A stretch of DNA of 32,399 nucleotides from Flavobacteriaceae bacterium (GTDB taxonomy: Bacteria; Bacteroidota; Bacteroidia; Flavobacteriales; Flavobacteriaceae): the NCBI GenBank assembly GCA_002700465.1, contig PADT01000061.1:1-32399 (forward strand), in the 5' to 3' direction. How positions within the stretch are numbered: the first letter of the stretch is position 1; the number at the start of each line of letters is the position of its first letter. The position numbers were made by a program, and so were the translations under genes. Shown piece by piece: positions 26,621 to 32,399 of this stretch. The notes beneath the pieces were generated by a model that did no database searches, was not told where the DNA came from, and saw nothing but the letters and a program-made list of their open reading frames with translations.

Positions 26621-27073
26621 TTATTCTTTATTTTTAGAATCTATAAATATAGTTACTGGTCCATCATTTTCAATTTTAACGAGCATTTCTGCACCAAAAA
26701 CTCCTGAAAAAGGATTCTTTTTAATTTTTTGTTTTATTAAATCTAAAAACTCTTGATATGTTTTTAATGCAAATTCGCTTTTAGCAGCTTTTACATAAGA
26801 CGGTCTATTCCCTTTTTTTGTGGATGCATGAAGAGTAAATTGACTTACAACAAGAATATCTCCATCAACGTCAATTAAAGATTTGTTCATAATTTTATTT
26901 TCATCATCAAAAATTCTCAATTGGGAAACTTTGTTACAAAGCCAATCAATATCATTAGAAGTATCATTATTTTCAATTCCTAAAAACAAAACTATTCCCT
27001 TTTCAATTGAAGATATTTTTCTTCCATCTACAATTACACTTCCTTTTTTAACTCTTTGAATAATAACTCTCAT
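26621..27073 (-). CDS. dtd: D-aminoacyl-tRNA deacylase
   Basis: Removes D-amino acids (classically D-Tyr) and glycine from mischarged tRNA. Both active-site motifs are present: SQFTLHA starting at residue 77 and the cross-subunit GPVT at 138-141. The opening MRVIIQRVKKGSVIVDG is also typical. 150 residues, full length. It overlaps the rsgA end by one base. Its presence in an operon controlled by Phe/Tyr supply is suggestive, since D-Tyr-tRNA(Tyr) is a known substrate of the family. Confidence 0.95.
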   Translation of the reverse strand: MRVIIQRVKKGSVIVDGRKISSIEKGIVLFLGIENNDTSNDIDWLCNKVSQLRIFDDENKIMNKSLIDVDGDILVVSQFTLHASTKKGNRPSYVKAAKSEFALKTYQEFLDLIKQKIKKNPFSGVFGAEMLVKIENDGPVTIFIDSKNKE

Positions 27074-28014
27074 TAATTATAATTATCAGTTCTAAAGTTA
27101 TTATCATCACTATTTAATAAACTCAAATAATTATTATATCTAGATTTAGAAATTTCATTTTTATAAACAGCTGTCTTTATAGCACAATTTGGTTCGTTGT
27201 CGTGAAGACAGTTATTGAATTTGCAATTTTGACTTAGTTTTGCTATTTCATTAAAATATCCACCAATTTCATTTTTATCAATATCAATCAATCCGAAACC
27301 TTTTATACCTGGACTATCAATTATTTTTGCTCCATCAATTAAATCAAACATTTCAGCGAATGTTGTAGTATGTTGTCCTTGTTCATTTTGTTCGGATACA
27401 CTTGATGTCCTCAAATTCAAATTAGAATCTAATTTATTTAAAAGACTAGATTTCCCTACTCCGCTATGACCAGTAAAAACAGAAACTTTGTTCTTCATAA
27501 AACTTTTAACCAAATCAATATTAGTTCCTTTCTTAACTGAAATTCTTAGAGTTTTATAACCAGCATTGGTATAAATATGATTTAAGTTATTTATCGATTC
27601 ATAATCTTCATCACTATAAATATCTGTTTTATTGAACAAAATGATGGTTTCAATACCATATGATTTAGTTGAGACCAAAACTCTGTCAATAAAAAGACTG
27701 GAAGTCTGCGGATTAGATGGTGTTACAAATAAAAAACAGCAATCTATATTTGATGCTATAATGTGGGTTTGTTTAGAAAGGTTTACTGATTTTCTAATTA
27801 TATAATTGTCTCTATCCTCAATTTTAATAATTAATCCCTTTAAATCTTGCTCGTCAGTAATTTCAAAAAGCACTCTATCTCCGACTGCTACCGGATTGGT
27901 ACTTTTAATTCCTAAAGACCTAAACTTTCCCTTAATATTACATTTATAAATCTTTTTAGAATCAGTATGAACGTCATACCAATTTCCTGTAGATTTATAA
28001 ACTAGACCTTTCAT
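27073..28014 (-). CDS. rsgA: Ribosome small subunit-dependent GTPase RsgA
   Basis: Circularly permuted GTPase (YloQ/EngC) acting in late 30S maturation. An N-terminal OB-fold (about 1-70) is followed by the permuted G domain: G4 NKTD at 128-131, then G1 GHSGVGKSS at 182-190, then TTT at 216-218 and G3 DSPG at 233-236. The C-terminal zinc site uses C264, C269, H271 and C277. 313 residues, normal length. It is embedded between the DAHP synthase gene and dtd, 3 bases after the former. Confidence 0.96.
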   Translation of the reverse strand: MKGLVYKSTGNWYDVHTDSKKIYKCNIKGKFRSLGIKSTNPVAVGDRVLFEITDEQDLKGLIIKIEDRDNYIIRKSVNLSKQTHIIASNIDCCFLFVTPSNPQTSSLFIDRVLVSTKSYGIETIILFNKTDIYSDEDYESINNLNHIYTNAGYKTLRISVKKGTNIDLVKSFMKNKVSVFTGHSGVGKSSLLNKLDSNLNLRTSSVSEQNEQGQHTTTFAEMFDLIDGAKIIDSPGIKGFGLIDIDKNEIGGYFNEIAKLSQNCKFNNCLHDNEPNCAIKTAVYKNEISKSRYNNYLSLLNSDDNNFRTDNYN

Positions 28015-28017
28015 TAT

Positions 28018-29100
28018 TTAACTATTTATAACTTTCTCTTGATTATTAATAGATTCTTGATGGATTGCTTTAAACATTTTCAAAACAAATTCTTCACTTA
28101 AGCCTTTTTTCTCTCCTTCTAAGATCATATTTCCAAGAATTTCATTCCATCTTTTAGTCTGAAGAACTGCAACATTTTTTTTCTTTTTCAACTCACCAAT
28201 AGAAACAGCTACTTTCATTCTTTTACCCAAAGTTTCTAAAATACCGTGATCAATAACATCAATTTGGGTTCTTAGAGTGTTTAGCTGATTTTTGTAGTCA
28301 GCTTCATCACTAGTAAGAGTTCTAATTTTTAAATCCTCCATCATTTTGACTAAAACGTCAGGTGTGATTTGTTGAGCAGCATCACTCCAAGCATTATCTG
28401 GATCAGTGTGTGTTTCAATCATAAGGCCATCAAAATTCAAATCTAAAGCAGTTTGAGAAATATCTTGAAGAATATCTCGTCTACCAGCAATATGTGATGG
28501 GTCACAAATTAATGGAATATCAGGAAATCTGTTCTGAAGTTCTATTGGAAGTTGCCACTCGGGATTATTTCGATACTTTGATTTTTCATAAGTTGAAAAA
28601 CCTCTATGAATAACTCCAAGTTTTTTAATATTCGCTGAATAAAGTCTTTCAAGGCCTCCAAGCCATAAAGACAAATCAGGATTTACTGGGTTTTTAACTA
28701 ATACAATTTTATCAGTATCTTTTAGAGCGTCCGCAATTTCTTGAACAATAAATGGGCTTACAGTAGATCTTGCCCCTATCCACAAAACATCAATATCATA
28801 TTCTAAAGCCAATTTAACATGACTAGCATTTGCAACTTCTGTAGCTGTTAATAAACCGGTTTCTTTTTTTACTTTATCTAGCCATTTCAATCCAATAGCT
28901 CCAACACCCTCGAACATTCCTGGTCGAGTTCTTGGTTTCCATATACCTGCTCTATAAATAGAAACATCTGTGTTCTTTAAATCATGAGCTATTTTTAAAA
29001 CTTGATCTTCAGTTTCTGCACTACATGGGCCAGCAATTACCAATGGATGATTTAAATTAAAATCATCAAGCCAGCTTCTCATTTCTTTTCTATTTTTCAT
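28018..29100 (-). CDS. Bifunctional DAHP synthase / chorismate mutase
   Basis: First committed enzyme of aromatic amino acid synthesis fused to the enzyme that makes prephenate. Residues 1 to about 262 are a KDO8P-synthase-like (AroA-I-beta) DAHP synthase: GPCSAET near 24-30, YRAGIWKPRTRP, LWIGARSTVSPFIVQEIA, LICDPSHIAGRRD and METHTDPDNAWSDAAQQI. Residues about 271-355 are an AroQ-type chorismate mutase (LRTQIDVIDHGILETLGKRMKVAVSIGE..K). In related enzymes with a C-terminal mutase, such as that of Porphyromonas gingivalis, the mutase domain also carries feedback control by prephenate. It overlaps tyrA by 11 bases. Confidence 0.95.
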   Translation of the reverse strand: MKNRKEMRSWLDDFNLNHPLVIAGPCSAETEDQVLKIAHDLKNTDVSIYRAGIWKPRTRPGMFEGVGAIGLKWLDKVKKETGLLTATEVANASHVKLALEYDIDVLWIGARSTVSPFIVQEIADALKDTDKIVLVKNPVNPDLSLWLGGLERLYSANIKKLGVIHRGFSTYEKSKYRNNPEWQLPIELQNRFPDIPLICDPSHIAGRRDILQDISQTALDLNFDGLMIETHTDPDNAWSDAAQQITPDVLVKMMEDLKIRTLTSDEADYKNQLNTLRTQIDVIDHGILETLGKRMKVAVSIGELKKKKNVAVLQTKRWNEILGNMILEGEKKGLSEEFVLKMFKAIHQESINNQEKVINS

Positions 29101-29950
29101 CTTTTATTTTATTATTTAGTATTTCCTTAATTCTATTTGTATTATTTAATATTTCTGACAACTCAACCTCATTTTCATTTAAAATCAACTCTTTTAGAAG
29201 ATTTAGATTTGAAACATACTCTTCAATAGCAGCAGCTAAATTAGTTTTATTTTGTAAAAAAATAGGTGTCCATGTTTTTGGGTTACTTTTTGCAAGTCTT
29301 ACTGTTGATTCAAATCCACTTCCAGCTAAGTCAAAAATATTATCTTCGTTTTTTTCTTTTTCAATTACAGTTTTTCCAAGCATAAAAGAACTTATGTGTG
29401 AAAGATGAGAGACATATGCTACATGAACATCATGAGATTTGGGATCCATGTAGATAGTTTTCATCTTTAAACCTTGAAAAATTTCAAGTGCAAATTTTCC
29501 TAATTCATTATCTGTTTTTTCAAACTCACATATAATGTTTGTTTTACCAATGTAAAGATTTTTTTGAGCAGCACTAGGTCCAGAAAATTCTGTACCAGCC
29601 ATTGGGTGAGCAGCAAGGTAGTTTGATCTATTTTTATGATTTTTTAAAAGACTACAAATAGCTTCTTTAGTAGATCCAACATCGATCACTAAAGTATTTT
29701 TACCGACGGTATCTAAAACTTTCGGGATTATTTTAAGAAGATGATTAACGGGAACTGAAACCAAAACTATATCCATTTTGTTTAGTTCAGAATACTTAAT
29801 TTGATGGTCTATTAGACCAATTTTTAAAGCTTTATTAAGGTTATCTTCTGAATTATCTAAACCATATATAATAGAGTTTGGAAAAGGAGTTTTTATATCC
29901 AATGCAAAAGATCCTCCCATTAATCCTAAACCAACTATTCCTATTTTCAT
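29090..29950 (-). CDS. tyrA: Prephenate dehydrogenase
   Basis: Oxidatively decarboxylates prephenate to 4-hydroxyphenylpyruvate, the tyrosine branch. A Rossmann dinucleotide loop GLGLMGGSFA is at 7-16, VIDVGSTK near 90-97 and LAAHPMAGTEFSGP near 112-125 (His and Gly of the active site), followed by a helical C-terminal domain. At 286 residues it has no ACT or chorismate mutase domain. The start overlaps the aminotransferase stop by 4 bases and the end overlaps the DAHP synthase gene by 11. Confidence 0.94.
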   Translation of the reverse strand: MKIGIVGLGLMGGSFALDIKTPFPNSIIYGLDNSEDNLNKALKIGLIDHQIKYSELNKMDIVLVSVPVNHLLKIIPKVLDTVGKNTLVIDVGSTKEAICSLLKNHKNRSNYLAAHPMAGTEFSGPSAAQKNLYIGKTNIICEFEKTDNELGKFALEIFQGLKMKTIYMDPKSHDVHVAYVSHLSHISSFMLGKTVIEKEKNEDNIFDLAGSGFESTVRLAKSNPKTWTPIFLQNKTNLAAAIEEYVSNLNLLKELILNENEVELSEILNNTNRIKEILNNKIKDEK

Positions 29951-31098
29951 AATCCTATTCTTTTGAGAGCCTCATTAATTTTATTTTCATCAATACATAA
30001 AGAAAATCTGATATATCCTTCTCCTTTTGAACCAAAAATTGTTCCTGGTGCAACAAAAATTTTCTTTTGTTTTAAAAGAGAATCTATAAAACTTTCGGAA
30101 CTTTTTATATTATTAGGAAGCTTTGCCCAAACAAATAATCCTTTCGATCTTTTATCATAAGAACAGTTGAGTTTATCGGCAATTTTCCAAATTAATTTTC
30201 TTCTAGTTAGATATATTTTATTTAAATCCTTAAACCAACTTTCATTTAAATTAAGAGCAGCTATAGCTCCTTTTTGTATTCCATAAAACATTCCAGAATC
30301 CATATTGCTTTTAACTTTCAAAACTTTAGAAATATTTTCAGAAGAACCGAGCAACATTCCAACTCTCCAGCCTGACATATTAAAAGATTTACTAAGTGAA
30401 TTTAATTCCATAGCAACTTCTTTTGAATTATCAATTGAAAGTAAGCTAGTATGATTATCGTTTAAAATAAAACTGTACGGATTATCGTTAATAATTAAAA
30501 TATTATGTTTTTTAGCAAAATTTATTAACTGCTCAAACTGTTGTTTACTAGCCGAAGCTCCAGTTGGCATATGGGGATAATTAACCCACATTATTTTAAC
30601 ATTAGAAAGATTTAATTTTTCTAACTCTTCAATGTCTGGAAACCATTTGTTTTCAAGCGACAAGTTGTAAAATCTAGGTTTAGCTTCTACTAGTTTTGTT
30701 ACAGACAAATATGTCGGATATCCTGGATTTGGAATTAAAACTTCATCGCCTGGATTTAAAAATGCTAAGGATATATGCATAATCCCTTCTTTAGATCCCA
30801 TTAATGGTAATATTTCATTGGAGGGGTTTAACTTGAATCCAAAAAACTTGTCGTAAAACTTTGATATTGCGTCTCTTAATTCAGGGATTCCTTGATAGCT
30901 TTGGTACTTATGAGCTATCGGATCAGATAAACTGTTCTTAATTTCATTTACCGCATCATTTGAGGGAAATAAATCAGGACTACCCACACCCATATTTATA
31001 ACAGAGTCCCCAGACTCTATCATTTTAGAAACTTCTCTTAATTTTTTAGAGAAATAATATTCTTCAACACTATTTAATCTGTTTGATTGCTTTATCAT
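29947..31098 (-). CDS. PLP-dependent aminotransferase, probably aromatic
   Basis: Class I/II fold-type I aminotransferase of 383 residues. Marks are MGVGSPDLFPS, the substrate-anchor region NYPHMPTGA (173-181), NDNPYSFI (Tyr208 contacts the cofactor) and the PLP lysine Lys237 in LSKSFNMSGWRVG. The last part has GEGYIRFSLC, with the arginine that binds the alpha-carboxylate. Its place between pheA and tyrA argues that it transaminates phenylpyruvate and 4-hydroxyphenylpyruvate to Phe and Tyr; sequence alone would also allow aspartate or another amino donor. 4-base overlaps join it to both neighbours. Confidence 0.9.
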   Translation of the reverse strand: MIKQSNRLNSVEEYYFSKKLREVSKMIESGDSVINMGVGSPDLFPSNDAVNEIKNSLSDPIAHKYQSYQGIPELRDAISKFYDKFFGFKLNPSNEILPLMGSKEGIMHISLAFLNPGDEVLIPNPGYPTYLSVTKLVEAKPRFYNLSLENKWFPDIEELEKLNLSNVKIMWVNYPHMPTGASASKQQFEQLINFAKKHNILIINDNPYSFILNDNHTSLLSIDNSKEVAMELNSLSKSFNMSGWRVGMLLGSSENISKVLKVKSNMDSGMFYGIQKGAIAALNLNESWFKDLNKIYLTRRKLIWKIADKLNCSYDKRSKGLFVWAKLPNNIKSSESFIDSLLKQKKIFVAPGTIFGSKGEGYIRFSLCIDENKINEALKRIGL

Positions 31099-31910
31099 TT
31101 CATCTGATTTTTATAGATTCCTAATAATTTTAAAGATTCGGCCTTATCATTAATTAACTCAAATGCTTTATTAAAATCATTAATGTTGCTAAAAGTAGTA
31201 TCAATAAAAAACGAATATTTCCATGGAATTTCAACAATTGGTAAAGATTGAATTTTAGTAAGATTTAAATTATAATTTTTTAATATACTTAAAACAGAAG
31301 CTAGACTACCAGTTTCGTGACTTAGTGAGAATTTTAGTGATGCTTTATCATTTTCATTTTTAGAAAGATCTTTGGAAATAATCACAAATCTAGTTTCATT
31401 ATTTTTTATAGTTTGAATATTACTAAAAATAATATCTAAACCATAGATGTGAGCAGCTTCAACACTTGCTATGGCTGCTGTATTTTTAATCTCGTTTTTA
31501 AAAATTATTTTTGCAACATCAGCAGTATCTTTTTCTTCAACCAAGGTAATATTTGGATATCTCTTAAGAAATTTTTTACATTGTAAAAGTGCCATTGGAT
31601 GTGATGAAACAAATTTTAAATCTTCAATTTTTACTCCTGGATAAACCATTAATTGGTGATTTATATTTATAAAATATTCACCTACTATATTTAAATTTAG
31701 GTTATCAATTAAAGCATAGTTTGGTATGATTGAACCAGCTATAGAATTTTCAATTGCCATAATACCAAAATCTGAATCTCCACACGCAACTGAATCGGCT
31801 AATTCATCGAAAGATAAAAATTCATTAACCTCGATTGAATCACCAAAATATTCTTTAGCTACTTGATCATGATAAGATCCTTTTATACCTTGAATTCCAA
31901 TTTTTTTCAT
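31095..31910 (-). CDS. pheA: Prephenate dehydratase
   Basis: Converts prephenate to phenylpyruvate, the phenylalanine branch. The two-lobed catalytic part (about 1-180) shows GIQGIKGSYHDQVA, FGIMAIENSIAGSI, SHPMALLQC and the catalytic NNETRF (TRF at 173-175). An ACT domain follows (about 190-268) with GSLASVL at 201-207. The family's Phe-binding ESRP motif is QSLP here (221-224), so feedback inhibition may differ. 271 residues, no chorismate mutase domain; that activity is on the DAHP synthase. First gene of the aromatic operon, preceded at 10 bases by the attenuator terminator. Confidence 0.96.
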   Translation of the reverse strand: MKKIGIQGIKGSYHDQVAKEYFGDSIEVNEFLSFDELADSVACGDSDFGIMAIENSIAGSIIPNYALIDNLNLNIVGEYFININHQLMVYPGVKIEDLKFVSSHPMALLQCKKFLKRYPNITLVEEKDTADVAKIIFKNEIKNTAAIASVEAAHIYGLDIIFSNIQTIKNNETRFVIISKDLSKNENDKASLKFSLSHETGSLASVLSILKNYNLNLTKIQSLPIVEIPWKYSFFIDTTFSNINDFNKAFELINDKAESLKLLGIYKNQMK

Positions 31911-31919
31911 TATTACTTT

Positions 31920-31950
31920 AAAAAAAAAGTCCCGATTAAATCAGGACTTT
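31920..31950 (-). terminator. Attenuator terminator in front of pheA
   Basis: On the minus strand AAAGTCC (31950-31944) pairs with GGACTTT (31932-31926). A U-G pair and GA/TC extend the stem to about 10 pairs around a TTTAA loop. Nine T follow directly (31928-31920, three of them shared with the stem). This is a standard rho-independent terminator, but it ends 10 bases before the pheA ATG, so it can only act as a conditional stop for the operon. Confidence 0.9.
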
Positions 31951-31995
31951 ATAAAATATATTTTAAAAATTATTAAATATACAAAGACCTGATTC
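31938..31995 (-). promoter_or_regulatory. Antiterminator alternative fold of the pheA leader
   Basis: AATCAGGTCTTT (31994-31983, within codons 19-23 of the leader ORF) is complementary to AAAGTCCTGATT (31950-31939), the 5' arm of the terminator, at 11 of 12 positions with one T-T mismatch. Weaker pairs extend the helix to 31995-31980 with 31953-31938. The loop of about 26 bases is A/T only. The two folds exclude each other. A ribosome stalled on the Phe/Tyr codons leaves this arm free (operon on), and one that reaches the stop codon covers it (operon off). Confidence 0.85.
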
Positions 31996-32050
31996 TTACT
32001 TCATAATAGAAGAAAAAATAAAATTTTTGATAAAAATAATTGCGTTTCAT
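31973..32050 (-). CDS. Phe/Tyr-rich leader peptide of the aromatic operon
   Basis: A 25-codon ORF, ATG at 32050-32048 and TAA at 31975-31973, too short for routine gene calling. Residues 4-16 read NYFYQKFYFFFYY; 10 of residues 5-16 are Phe or Tyr. The whole peptide has five Phe (TTT and TTC) and six Tyr (all TAT), no Trp. This fits a sensor of charged tRNA-Phe and tRNA-Tyr, the two end products of the pheA-tyrA operon. It begins 13 bases after a -7 box and ends 22 bases before the terminator. The peptide itself probably has no function after synthesis. AT-rich DNA favours Phe and Tyr codons, but the match to position, operon content and alternative RNA folds makes chance unlikely. Confidence 0.88.
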   Translation of the reverse strand: MKRNYFYQKFYFFFYYEVRIRSLYI

Positions 32051-32063
32051 AAATATTTGAGAG

Positions 32064-32094
32064 TAAATGTAGTATTAGTTATTGAAAAAACAAA
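32064..32094 (-). promoter_or_regulatory. Promoter of the aromatic operon leader
   Basis: Minus-strand TTTG at 32094-32091 and TACATTTA at 32071-32064 are 19 bases apart, matching the Bacteroidota TTTG-N19-21-TAnnTTTG pattern with a single mismatch. Transcription should begin near 32058, leaving only about 8 bases before the leader ATG. Confidence 0.7.
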
Positions 32095-32126
32095 AATCAA
32101 TTTAAAAAACTAGTAAATTTTATTTT

Positions 32127-32399
32127 TTAATTTCTCAACATAGAAACGTGTTTTTTAATAAATACATGAGATAATAATTGTTTCATTTGGTCAAACTCAA
32201 TTAAAAAAGCATCATGACCATGAACAGATTTAATTGTTTTAAAAAAAATATTTTCTTTAATCCTGCAAGCCTTGTAAAATGTTTCGCGATTTTGATAATC
32301 AGTAAAAAACAGGTCTGAATCTACAGAAACTATAAAAATATTTCCTTTTATTTTAGAAATAATATCTTCAAATTTAACTTCTTCATTTCTCGTAATATC
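32127..32399 (-). CDS. metX: Homoserine O-acetyltransferase, C-terminal part (5' end outside the window)
   Basis: Ninety codons open from the window edge to a TAA at 32129-32127. The end matches the MetX alpha/beta hydrolase family: IKGNIFIVSVDSDLFFTDYQ supplies the catalytic Asp strand and VHGHDAFLIEFDQM the catalytic His, the family's GHDAFLIE tail. The enzyme acetylates homoserine for methionine synthesis. Only the last quarter is present, so acetyl versus succinyl specificity cannot be checked. It lies upstream of the aromatic operon on the same strand, 32 bases before that operon's -33 box. Confidence 0.9.
   Translation of the reverse strand, partial: DITRNEEVKFEDIISKIKGNIFIVSVDSDLFFTDYQNRETFYKACRIKENIFFKTIKSVHGHDAFLIEFDQMKQLLSHVFIKKHVSMLRN

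Noticed and set aside
31911-32126. T-box riboswitch or ordinary end-of-gene terminator for metX
   Set aside because: No T-box sequence or specifier loop is present. The hairpin is 177 bases beyond the metX stop and follows a new promoter and leader ORF, so it is better read as part of a pheA attenuator.

Overview
The window looks like a chromosomal segment from an AT-rich member of the Bacteroidota, most likely a flavobacterium. The evidence is the FtsZ ending (NNSFLHDNVD), the gliding-associated gldB/gldC pair, a DAHP synthase with a C-terminal chorismate mutase, promoter boxes of the TTTG / TAnnTTTG type, and the absence of purine-rich ribosome binding sites. Coding density is very high and no mobile element, CRISPR array or phage gene is visible.

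Layout. Bases 1-154 hold the last 50 codons of an unrecognised plus-strand gene. From 16227 down to 179 the minus strand carries a complete dcw (division and cell wall) cluster in transcription order: mraZ, rsmH, ftsL, ftsI, murE, mraY, murD, ftsW, murG, murC, ftsQ, ftsA, ftsZ. A yqeY-like gene, a tRNA-Arg(UCG) and a small exported DUF2141 protein follow in the same direction with almost no gaps. In front of mraZ is a promoter overlapped by three perfect 10-bp direct repeats, which fit an MraZ autoregulatory operator. Bases 16454-17827 carry an alpha/beta hydrolase and the ribosome-assembly GTPase EngB on the plus strand. Then come gldC and gldB (minus) and nadE (plus). Bases 24982-19919 (minus) form a queA-rlmN-polyprenyl synthetase-dnaG unit.

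Bases 31910-25054 (minus) form an aromatic amino acid operon: pheA, aminotransferase, tyrA, DAHP synthase/chorismate mutase, rsgA, dtd, mazG-like, aroA. The window ends inside a homoserine O-acetyltransferase gene (metX).

The most interesting find is in the 216 bases between metX and pheA, which at first look empty. They contain a consensus-like promoter, a 25-codon leader ORF in which 10 of residues 5-16 are Phe or Tyr (no Trp), and an antiterminator arm inside the last codons of that ORF. A rho-independent terminator with nine U follows and ends 10 bases before the pheA start. Together these make a complete ribosome-mediated transcription attenuator that would let Phe-tRNA and Tyr-tRNA charging control the eight-gene aromatic operon. 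Other points of note are a DnaG primase that has lost all four zinc ligands, a PheA regulatory domain lacking the usual ESRP motif, and a 12-bp perfect inverted repeat over the queA promoter.
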